Positions 42,166 through 48,680 of a stretch of DNA of 48,680 nucleotides are shown here, piece after piece; position 1 is the stretch's first letter; the number at the start of each line of letters is the position of its first letter. Origin of the DNA: Candidatus Blautia merdavium (lineage in GTDB: Bacteria > Bacillota > Clostridia > Lachnospirales > Lachnospiraceae); the NCBI GenBank assembly GCA_019119975.1, contig DWVZ01000013.1, forward strand, positions 1 through 48,680. The letters are read 5' to 3'. A program made the translations under genes and the position numbers. The notes below the pieces were generated by a model. The model worked only from the letters and a program-made list of their open reading frames with translations. It ran no database searches and was not told the origin of the DNA.

Positions 42166-42186
42166 TCCGCGGTCTGCTTTCTTTTT
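42137..42186. terminator. Bidirectional terminator between the hydrolase and the kinase
   Basis: A stem of 22 bp with a single bulge, from 42137-42159 (AAAAAGAAAGCAGACC-T-GCGGAT) to 42165-42186 (ATCCGCGGTCTGCTTTC...), with A and T runs on the two sides. It serves both convergent genes. Confidence 0.9.
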
Positions 42187-42209
42187 ACGCTTTAGGCTGA
42201 ACTGGCTGC

Positions 42210-44777
42210 TCATGCCTGTTCCCGTACCTGGTTCAGGATCTGGACCAGGAGATTGAAATCCATCGGCTTTGCAATATGGGCGTTCATGCCTGCCTCTTTT
42301 GTCCGGGCAATGTCCTCGGCAAAGGCATTGGCAGTCACGGCAATGATCGGGATCCGGGCGGCATCCTTTCTGTTCAGGGCACGTATGGCGCGGCTGGCAG
42401 TGCAGCCGTCCATTTCCGGCATCTGCATATCCATAAGGATCACATCCACCGAGCCGGGATCCAGCGTGCGGAAGATATCTACCGCCTCTTTGCCGTTCCA
42501 TGCCTGGATCACCTCTGCGCCCAGCATAGTGAGGAATTCTGTGGCAATCTCCATGTTAATATCATTGTCCTCTGCGATCAGGACTCTGAGACCGGTCAGA
42601 TCGGAGGTCTTTGCCTGGGGATCGGATGCCTGGGACTCCTGCGTTTCATTGCTTTCGGCTTCTGCTATCTGCAGAGGAAGGATGATGGTGATGCAGGTGC
42701 CTTTGCCCAGGGTACTCTGGACGGTGATCTCGCCGCTCATCTGCTGGACCAGGCTTTTTACAATGGGCATCCCCAATCCGGTACCGGACACCTTAGTAGG
42801 AGCAAAGGTGGTCTCCCGGGCAAAGGGTTCAAAGATCTTTTCCAGGAATTCCTGGGACATGCCGATGCCGGTATCCTTTACCTGGATCTGATATTTGCCG
42901 TGATTGCTCTGGGTATCGATCTGCCGAAGCTCTACCTGGATCACCGATCCCTTTGTACTGTATTTAAAAGCATTGGAGATCAGATTATTTAAAATCTGGT
43001 TTAACCGGAAGTGGTCGCAGTAGACCAAAGGATTTTCCAATTCAGCGGTGATATTCAAAACCTTATCCTCCCTGCGCGCCTGCTGCAGGAAAAGAGAAGC
43101 GCTCTCCTCCACACAGGTTTTCAGGTTCATGACGGCATAGTCCAGGGAGCTGCCCTCACCGTGCTCCAGACGGGACATATCCAGGATATCATTTACCAGG
43201 GTCAGAAGCTGCTTTCCGGCGTTTTCAATCTTTTCTATATAATCACGGACTTTTTCCGGATCATCCAGATTCTTATTTGCCAGTTCGGACAGACCGGTAA
43301 TGGCATTTAGCGGCGTGCGCATATCGTGAGAGACATTGCTGAAGAACAGGTTTTTCTTCGCCACGGTCTGTTTGGCAGAGTTCAGAGCATTCTCCAGGAG
43401 CGCGTGCTGCTGGAGCTGCTTGCGCTTCTCCATGTCGATTTCTCTGAAACACATGATGACTTCATTTAAGGCAAGGTGCTTGTTATAAATAATTTTGATG
43501 CTTACCCACTTGTACTCATCTCCAAAGCGGCGCTGGTAATCGCCGCCGAATTCCTCCACATGGTCCTGGATCAGCCTGCGGATATTCTCCAGGGAGAAGC
43601 TCTGCTCAAATTCCTGGTAGGTTTTTTCGTTTACCAGCTGCTTAACTTCGTCAATCAGATGCTGGTAGTCTCCAGTCTTACCCAGGGCCTGCCTTACATC
43701 CTCAGAGGACTTAATGGATTCATAGGTGCCGGTTTCATAATTGACCCGATAGATGGCATAATAGGTATCCCCCAGGATGGACAGGGTGTCGGCAGTGTAT
43801 TTCATCTTGCGGGAACCCAGATAGGAGCGGACCATGGTAACGGCTACTATGACCATCAGGGCGCCGCAGATAATGGAAAGAATGACAATGGTCCGGTCCA
43901 GCTCATCGTGAAGGATATTATAAATGGGGATGGTGATAACGGAGAGCCAGCCGTTGTCCATGGCATAATAGTATACGCCCCGGTTCCTTCCATCCAGGTC
44001 AGAGATCGTGGCAGAGTGATCTGCCAGACTGCCGCTTTCAATTTCCTCCAGAAGATTGGCGATATAGTCCTGGGCGTCTTTCTGATTCAGATCCAGGTCA
44101 CTGGCAGCATAGATCAGTTCTCCTGTACTGTCGAAGAGAAAATAAGAGCTGTCTGCTGGAATGGTTGCCTTGTTCTTATGAGCATGGAAATTTTTCATAA
44201 GAATGTCAAAAGCCAGGACATTTCCGTTCCCGTCGATTTTTCTCGCCAGGGTGACAATATTTTCACCGGTAATGATATCCTTATATGCATTGGTAAAGAT
44301 GATCTCTCCGTCAGCCTCCATTGCCTTCTGATACCATTCCGTGTCCTGATATTCATATTCCTCGTCTCCTTCCCAGGGAGCAGCGGCAATGATCTTTCCG
44401 TCAATGACCGCATAGGGATCAATAATATTGTACTGCAGGATCTGGGAGAGGTGGGAAGAATAGGAGACAAACCACTGCTGAAGCTCCTCCTCGTCCGCAT
44501 CCTCCTCATCTGCCAGGATCTCATTGACATTGATGGAAGCCAGATTCAGAAACAGCTTGTATATGTTCATACGGTTTTCTTCTTCTGAGGCATAGCTTTG
44601 TGCCAGATAAGTTCCCATTTCATTGGCATTATACAGGAGCTTGTTGCGCACCAGTACGATTCCCCAGATGATCAGCAGGGAGAAAAAGATCAGGATAGCC
44701 ACGTTCAGTTTCATGGACAGATCTATTTTGGGGATTTTCAGCGCGCTTTTTTCATCCGTCTTTTCACGTTTTTTCAA
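42210..44777 (-). CDS. Hybrid sensor histidine kinase/response regulator
   Basis: An 855-residue membrane kinase. TM1 (about 24-44) and TM2 (about 298-320) enclose a large extracytoplasmic Cache-like sensor (WYQKAMEADGEIIFTNAYKDIITGENIVTLARKI). A PAS-like region (about 330-460), the His dimerisation box (FFSNVSHDMRTPLNAITGLSELA), the ATPase domain (NNLISNAFKYSTKG, DTGIGMSQEFLEKIFEPF, GTGLGMPIVKSL) and a receiver domain (LRVLIAEDNDINMEIATEF, Asp in VILMDMQMPEMDG, Lys in HIAKPMD) follow. The start is TTG at 44777, with AAGGAGG 9 bases upstream; the ATG at 44834 overlaps the promoter -10 box. No partner regulator is adjacent; it is divergent from the PTS gene. Confidence 0.88.
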   Translation of the reverse strand: MKKREKTDEKSALKIPKIDLSMKLNVAILIFFSLLIIWGIVLVRNKLLYNANEMGTYLAQSYASEEENRMNIYKLFLNLASINVNEILADEEDADEEELQQWFVSYSSHLSQILQYNIIDPYAVIDGKIIAAAPWEGDEEYEYQDTEWYQKAMEADGEIIFTNAYKDIITGENIVTLARKIDGNGNVLAFDILMKNFHAHKNKATIPADSSYFLFDSTGELIYAASDLDLNQKDAQDYIANLLEEIESGSLADHSATISDLDGRNRGVYYYAMDNGWLSVITIPIYNILHDELDRTIVILSIICGALMVIVAVTMVRSYLGSRKMKYTADTLSILGDTYYAIYRVNYETGTYESIKSSEDVRQALGKTGDYQHLIDEVKQLVNEKTYQEFEQSFSLENIRRLIQDHVEEFGGDYQRRFGDEYKWVSIKIIYNKHLALNEVIMCFREIDMEKRKQLQQHALLENALNSAKQTVAKKNLFFSNVSHDMRTPLNAITGLSELANKNLDDPEKVRDYIEKIENAGKQLLTLVNDILDMSRLEHGEGSSLDYAVMNLKTCVEESASLFLQQARREDKVLNITAELENPLVYCDHFRLNQILNNLISNAFKYSTKGSVIQVELRQIDTQSNHGKYQIQVKDTGIGMSQEFLEKIFEPFARETTFAPTKVSGTGLGMPIVKSLVQQMSGEITVQSTLGKGTCITIILPLQIAEAESNETQESQASDPQAKTSDLTGLRVLIAEDNDINMEIATEFLTMLGAEVIQAWNGKEAVDIFRTLDPGSVDVILMDMQMPEMDGCTASRAIRALNRKDAARIPIIAVTANAFAEDIARTKEAGMNAHIAKPMDFNLLVQILNQVREQA

Positions 44778-44832
44778 TCTCCGTTTCCTCCTTCGGGTAA
44801 TTTTGGCTGTTTTCTCTATCTTTTCAGCCCTC

Positions 44833-44861
44833 ATTATAAAGGATTGACCGTAGAATTTCAA
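44833..44861 (-). promoter_or_regulatory. Promoter of the hybrid kinase gene
   Basis: On the minus strand, TTGAAA (44856-44861) and TATAAT (44833-44838) are 17 bases apart. The -10 box overlaps the ATG at 44834, which supports the downstream TTG start. Confidence 0.8.
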
Positions 44862-44929
44862 GATTGGAGACAATGACAGAACGGGAATTTATGGCTGGAA
44901 AAGCCTTCCTGAAAAATGCAAAAAAAGAC

Positions 44930-44958
44930 TTGACATACCTGCGAAAATTTTGTAAAGT
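44930..44958 (+). promoter_or_regulatory. Promoter of the PTS gene
   Basis: TTGACA (44930-44935) and TAAAGT (44953-44958) with a 17-base spacer. Transcription would start just before the RAT element at 44971. Confidence 0.7.
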
Positions 44959-44970
44959 TGACCTATAAAT

Positions 44971-45047
44971 AGTATGTTACTGGTAAGCAGGCATTAACTA
45001 TACATAAATGACAGGAGTATTTATGTGTGTTAATGTCTCTTTTTTTC
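44971..45047 (+). promoter_or_regulatory. RAT antiterminator and overlapping terminator
   Basis: The RNA target of a BglG/LicT/GlcT protein lies at 44971-44999, with GTTACTGGTAAGCAGGCA matching the GTTACTG...GCAGGCA consensus. It overlaps a terminator in which CATTAAC (44992-44998) and ACATAAAT (45002-45009) pair with ATTTATGT (45019-45026) and GTTAATG (45029-45035), followed by a T7 run. Binding of the antiterminator protein would stop the terminator from forming and allow PTS expression. The PRD gene 2.2 kb downstream is the likely partner. Confidence 0.9.
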
Positions 45048-45134
45048 CCTATAAGGGAAATTCCGGGGTGCACACCGGGAATGGAAAAGGAACGGCACAC
45101 ACAAAGAACTCCTAAAAGAAAAGGAGAGAAGAAG

Positions 45135-47288
45135 ATGAAAGACAAAATTTTTGGTGTGCTGCAAAGAGTCGGACGTTCCTTCATGCTTCCCATTGCCATT
45201 CTTCCGGTAGCAGGACTTCTGCTGGGAATCGGTTCCTCATTTACCAATGAGACCATGCTGAACGCCTATGGATTAATGGGAATTATGGGACCAGGAACGG
45301 TCCTGAACGCTGTTTTTACCGTTATGAGCGCTGCGGGAAATGTGGTGTTCAATAACCTGCCCCTGGTATTTGCCATGGGTGTTGCCATCGGCATGGCGAA
45401 GAAGGAAAAGGAAGTGGCAGCTCTGGCTGCAGTCATCGCTTTCTTTATCATGCATGCTTCCATCAGCGCTATGATCGATATTCATGGCGGGACGGAGAAC
45501 CTTCTGGAAGGAGCTTCTGCCTCTGTACTGGGAATCACTTCCCTGCAGATGGGCGTTTTCGGAGGTATTATCGTAGGTTTGGGTGCTGCAGCCCTGCACA
45601 ACCGCTTTTATAAGATTGAGCTGCCTCAGGTATTGTCCTTCTTTGGCGGCACCAGATTTGTGCCGATCATCAGCGCGCTGGTGTACACCGTTGTAGGAAT
45701 CGGAATGTTTTATGTATGGCCGGTGATCCAGCAGGGAATCTACAGCGTGGGAGACCTGGTATTAAGCTCCGGCTATGCGGGAACCTGGGTATACGGACTT
45801 CTGGAACGTGCCCTGATCCCCTTTGGACTTCATCATGTATTTTACCTGCCTTTCTGGCAGACAGGCGTGGGCGGAACCCTGGAAGTGGCTGGACAGATGG
45901 TGGAAGGCGCCCAGAATATCTTCTTTGCCCAGCTGGCAGATCCTACGGTAGAGCAGTTTGCCGTATCTGCAACCCGGTTTATGTCCGGTAAGTTCCCGCT
46001 GATGATCTTCGGACTGCCGGGAGCAGCTCTTGCCATGTACCGGACAGCTAAGCCGGAAAAGAAAAAGGCAGTGGCAGGACTTCTTCTGTCTGCCGCGCTG
46101 ACCTCCATGCTGACCGGTATCACAGAGCCTCTGGAATTTACCTTCCTTTTTGCAGCGCCGCTGATGTATGTGGTGCATTGTATCTTTGCAGGCTGCGCTT
46201 ATATGCTGATGCACATTTTCCATGTAGGCGTGGGCATGACCTTTTCCGGAGGCGCTATCGACCTTTTCCTGTTCGGTATCCTGCAGGGAAATGAGAAGAC
46301 CAACTGGATCTGGATCGTTGTCATTGGTATCGTATACTTTATCGTATATTACCTGGTATTCTCCTTTATGATCAAAAAGTTTGATTACAAGACACCGGGA
46401 AGAGATGACAATGAAGAAGTCAAACTGTATACCAGAAAAGATGTCAATGCCAGAAAAGCCCAGACAGAGGGCGCAGGAGAAGGCCAGGAAGATAAAGTTT
46501 CCGTTCAGATCTGCAGAGGTCTGGGAGGCAAGAAGAATATTTCCGATGTGGACTGCTGTGCTACAAGGCTGAGATGTACTGTGTACAAGGCAGAACTGGT
46601 AAACGACGCTATGCTGAAAGCAACCGGCGCTTCCGGTGTGGTACATAAAGGAAACGGAGTGCAGGTGATTTATGGTCCCAAGGTAACGGTGATCAAGTCG
46701 AATCTGGAGGATTACCTGGAAACTGCCCCCGATGAAGAATACACAGAAGCTCTGGAAGAGGAGAAAGCTTCAGAGGATGCTGGGACAGAGACAGCCGTGG
46801 AAAAAGCGGCAGAAGAAAGAAAACCAGTCCGCTCCATTATCATCGCAAGCCCTGTCACCGGACGGGCAGCGGACCTGTCGGAAGCGCCCGACGAAGGCTT
46901 TGCAGGAAGAATGATGGGAGACGGCGCTGTGGTAGAGCCGGCGGAGGAGATTATCAAGGCTCCGGCAGACGGAGAGATCTGCTTCGTATTCCCTACCAAA
47001 CATGCCATTGGCTTCCAGACAGAGGATGGGATTGATATGCTGCTGCATATCGGAATTGATACGGTTAATTTAAATGGAGAAGGATTTGAAATTCTCAAAG
47101 AAGAAGGGAAAGTAAAGAAGGGAGAGTCCCTGATGAAGATCGATCTGGAGTATCTTAGATCCCATGCGCCTTCCCTTGTTTCCCCGGTGATCTGTACAGA
47201 GCTGGGAGAGAATCAGAAGATCCGTCTGCTGAAAGAAGGAGACATTCAGTCCGGAGAAGATTTATTCGCCATTGATATCTACGAATAA
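45135..47288 (+). CDS. ptsG: PTS transporter subunit EIICBA, glucose type
   Basis: A 717-residue fused phosphotransferase enzyme that imports and phosphorylates glucose or a similar sugar. EIIC (about 1-415) is the membrane channel, with LLERALIPFGLHHVFYLPFWQTG and GITEPLEFTFLF. EIIB (about 450-530) has the phospho-cysteine at about Cys475 in VDCCATRLR. EIIA (about 565-717) has His623 (FPTKHAIGF) and the phospho-histidine His638 (HIGIDTV). An acidic linker separates B and A. AAGGAG lies 8 bases before the ATG at 45135; an upstream in-frame extension would begin inside the terminator. The sugar could also be glucosamine or a glucoside; glucose is the best guess from domain type and the adjacent GlcT-like gene. 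Confidence 0.92.
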   Translation: MKDKIFGVLQRVGRSFMLPIAILPVAGLLLGIGSSFTNETMLNAYGLMGIMGPGTVLNAVFTVMSAAGNVVFNNLPLVFAMGVAIGMAKKEKEVAALAAVIAFFIMHASISAMIDIHGGTENLLEGASASVLGITSLQMGVFGGIIVGLGAAALHNRFYKIELPQVLSFFGGTRFVPIISALVYTVVGIGMFYVWPVIQQGIYSVGDLVLSSGYAGTWVYGLLERALIPFGLHHVFYLPFWQTGVGGTLEVAGQMVEGAQNIFFAQLADPTVEQFAVSATRFMSGKFPLMIFGLPGAALAMYRTAKPEKKKAVAGLLLSAALTSMLTGITEPLEFTFLFAAPLMYVVHCIFAGCAYMLMHIFHVGVGMTFSGGAIDLFLFGILQGNEKTNWIWIVVIGIVYFIVYYLVFSFMIKKFDYKTPGRDDNEEVKLYTRKDVNARKAQTEGAGEGQEDKVSVQICRGLGGKKNISDVDCCATRLRCTVYKAELVNDAMLKATGASGVVHKGNGVQVIYGPKVTVIKSNLEDYLETAPDEEYTEALEEEKASEDAGTETAVEKAAEERKPVRSIIIASPVTGRAADLSEAPDEGFAGRMMGDGAVVEPAEEIIKAPADGEICFVFPTKHAIGFQTEDGIDMLLHIGIDTVNLNGEGFEILKEEGKVKKGESLMKIDLEYLRSHAPSLVSPVICTELGENQKIRLLKEGDIQSGEDLFAIDIYE

Positions 47289-47335
47289 GGGGAGCGGCAG
47301 GACCGAAATTTTCCGGAGCTGAGAAAGGATAAAGT

Positions 47336-48166
47336 ATGTATCGTGTGGTAAAGGCTTTGAATCATAATGCGGTGCTGGCATTGGAGAGCAGCGCTAATAA
47401 AGAGTATCTGATCCTGGGAAAGGGGATTGGTTTTGGAAAGAAGGTCAGCCAGAGGATCGAGCCCTCGGAAGACTGTACCGTGTATTCTCTTACGGCTGTC
47501 TCTAAAAGAGGCAGGGCAGCAGAGCTGTTAAAGGAAATCCAGCCTGTGTACCTGGAAATGGCAGATGCTATCCTCAATGAAGCCGAGAGGGAATTCGGTG
47601 AGCTGGACCGGGAGGTCCTCTTCCCCATGGCAGACCACATTGCCTTTGCCGTAAAGAGAATCGAAAAAGGGGAGATCATCACCAACCTGCTGACTCAGGA
47701 TATCCAGGTGCTCTTTTATAAGGAATATAAGGCAGCCTCCCTCATACGCCCTCTTCTTTGGAAAGAGAAACAGATCGAGATCCCGGATGATGAGATCGGG
47801 TATGTGGCGCTGCACGTCCACTCTGCCATCTGCGGAGAAAAGGTTTCCAGCGCCATGCAGATCGCTGCGGCGGTGCGGGAGTGCGTCAGCATGATCGAGA
47901 AAGATATGGGAAAGGAAATTCCCATCCAGACCCTTTCCTATAATCGTCTGATGAACCATATCAAATATATGGCTGCCAGGGCAATGGCTGGAGAGAAACT
48001 GAAGCTGAATATGAACCAGTATATAAGCAAGGAATTTCCGGAATCCTACCGGATCGCCAGCACTGTGTGCGAACATCTGGGAAAACATTTAAAGAAGACC
48101 CTTTCCGATACGGAAATCGGGTATCTCGCTATGCACATTGAGCGTGTCTATACAGATGAAGAATAA
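47336..48166 (+). CDS. PRD-containing transcription antiterminator, GlcT/LicT-like
   Basis: A 276-residue RNA-binding antiterminator. The N-terminal CAT domain (about 1-55, MYRVVKALNHNAVLALE, LGKGIGFGKK) binds RAT RNA. Two PRD domains follow, with the regulatory histidines His101 (ADHIAFAV) and His160 (ALHVHSA) in PRD1 and His208 (NHIKYMA) and His267 (AMHIERV) in PRD2. PTS proteins phosphorylate these to set activity by sugar supply. It lies 47 bases after the PTS gene and probably acts on the RAT upstream of it, forming a feedback loop. Whether it is GlcT or LicT type cannot be settled. Confidence 0.92.
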   Translation: MYRVVKALNHNAVLALESSANKEYLILGKGIGFGKKVSQRIEPSEDCTVYSLTAVSKRGRAAELLKEIQPVYLEMADAILNEAEREFGELDREVLFPMADHIAFAVKRIEKGEIITNLLTQDIQVLFYKEYKAASLIRPLLWKEKQIEIPDDEIGYVALHVHSAICGEKVSSAMQIAAAVRECVSMIEKDMGKEIPIQTLSYNRLMNHIKYMAARAMAGEKLKLNMNQYISKEFPESYRIASTVCEHLGKHLKKTLSDTEIGYLAMHIERVYTDEE

Positions 48167-48326
48167 GCATATAGGCGAAGGATGTCGGAGTGGAGCCTGG
48201 AGATCAGGATGTATGCAGGCTGCGGGAAAGACGGACTGCAGAAAAGACAAAAAAGAAAAGACTGAATAAAGAATAGACAGAAAAAAATAGAGAAAAGAAC
48301 AGAGAGAAAAAATAGAAAGCATAAAG

Positions 48327-48371
48327 AAAGCGGAAAGCTCAGGAGGAAGTCTGGAGTTTTCCGCTTTTTTG
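48327..48371 (+). terminator. Intrinsic terminator of the PTS operon
   Basis: AAAGCGGAAA (48327-48336) pairs with TTTCCGCTTT (48358-48367) and a T run follows. The 160 bases before it, after the antiterminator stop, are purine-rich and hold no credible gene. Confidence 0.8.
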
Positions 48372-48407
48372 TCTGCCGGAAGGAAGAAGGAAGATACCAC
48401 TCTTCGG

Positions 48408-48498
48408 CAGGCAAAACAGGGGAAGCAGGCGCCAGGCACAGGCAAAAAACAGAGGAAGCAGGTGCCGGGTGCAGGCAAAAAGCAGGGAAAGTCAGACG
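48408..48498. repeat. Three imperfect tandem repeats of about 32 bases
   Basis: Units with the core CAGGCAAAA...CAG..GGAAG recur near 48408, 48439 and 48472, with the last one partial. The region between the PTS operon terminator and the partial AraC gene shows no other feature. Confidence 0.55.
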
Positions 48499-48530
48499 CT
48501 GGGGGGGCAGAGGAAAAACGCTGCCGGATG

Positions 48531-48680
48531 CTAGTGGAACTCCCGGCGTCCGTAAAGATTTCGGTACTGGCGCATGGTCATTCCGGTATCCTTCTTAAAC
48601 TGAGCGCCCAGGTGGCTTTGGGAGGCAAAGCCCAGATAGGTGGCAATCTCACTGTAGGAATAAGGAGAGTACACCAGGAG
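48531..48680 (-). CDS. AraC family regulator, 3' part only
   Basis: The last 49 residues of a minus-strand gene open at the right edge. They are the second helix-turn-helix of an AraC-type domain (YSEIATYLGFASQSHLGAQFKKDTGMTMRQYRNLYGRREFH), which follows the usual IA..LGF.S.S.F...FKK..G.TP..YR pattern. Its sensor domain and target are outside the window. Confidence 0.88.
   Translation of the reverse strand, partial: LLVYSPYSYSEIATYLGFASQSHLGAQFKKDTGMTMRQYRNLYGRREFH

Noticed and set aside
48184-48267. A 27-codon plus-strand frame beginning at 48184
   Set aside because: There is no spacing between AAGG and the ATG, and no recognisable product.
48089-48478. A 129-codon minus-strand frame after the antiterminator gene
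   Set aside because: Its product is made of Cys/Phe/Leu/Pro repeats from the tandem DNA repeats and purine-rich DNA, and it overlaps the 3' end of the antiterminator gene.

Overview
The window looks like a stretch of a Gram-positive anaerobe of the family Lachnospiraceae (Blautia/Ruminococcus-like); the genus cannot be fixed from sequence alone. The reasons are moderate GC content, strong AGGAGG ribosome binding sites, a T-box leader, a PRD antiterminator with its RNA target, a lipoprotein PstS, a nine-gene V-type ATPase operon, and a holin-like type I toxin of the kind found in Firmicutes.

Layout. 1-3.3 kb: galactoside use (3' end of a GH36 alpha-galactosidase, an AraC regulator, a second divergent GH36-like enzyme). 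3.3-6.1 kb (minus): a D,D-carboxypeptidase followed by a metallo-beta-lactamase-fold hydrolase and a glyoxalase-fold protein. 6.2-12.2 kb: T-box-controlled ileS, then glycogen phosphorylase. 12.3-14.1 kb: a PH-domain protein, an HD-domain protein and a DUF1638 protein. 14.2-14.7 kb: a compact type I toxin-antitoxin locus with a 31-residue membrane toxin and two candidate regulatory RNAs. 14.7-16.1 kb: queT under a preQ1-I riboswitch, then a fabT-like regulator with its operator. 16.1-20.7 kb: a DUF885 metallopeptidase-like protein (minus), a duplicated-domain lipoprotein and galactokinase. 20.7-21.5 kb: a long AT-rich intergenic region with a cluster of DnaA boxes followed by TTTACA-type Pho boxes. 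21.6-28.0 kb: pstS-pstC-pstA-pstB-phoU-phoP-phoR. 28.1-36.7 kb (minus): V-ATPase operon, transcribed H-C-I-K-F-E-A-B-D. 36.9-38.1 kb: trmB, a 48-codon ORF between inverted repeats, and tRNA-Lys(CTT). 38.3-42.2 kb: MATE exporter, esterase, nicotinamidase-like hydrolase and a membrane-anchored alpha/beta hydrolase. 42.2-44.8 kb (minus): an orphan hybrid histidine kinase. 44.9-48.2 kb: a glucose-type PTS EIICBA preceded by a RAT/terminator switch, with its GlcT/LicT-like antiterminator gene downstream. The right edge holds the 3' end of another AraC-type gene on the minus strand.

How the genes fit together. The sugar genes (GH36 enzymes, galK, PTS, glgP) suggest a saccharolytic gut organism. Pst/PhoU/PhoPR form a complete phosphate-scavenging and sensing unit. 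Several genes are controlled by RNA: ileS by tRNA-Ile, queT by preQ1, the PTS by antitermination, and the toxin probably by antisense RNA. The points most worth a second look are the type I toxin-antitoxin locus, the DnaA-box cluster away from dnaA, and a PstS whose two halves are in circularly permuted order. Start codons were moved from the longest reading frame wherever a ribosome binding site or promoter decided the matter; each case is noted.
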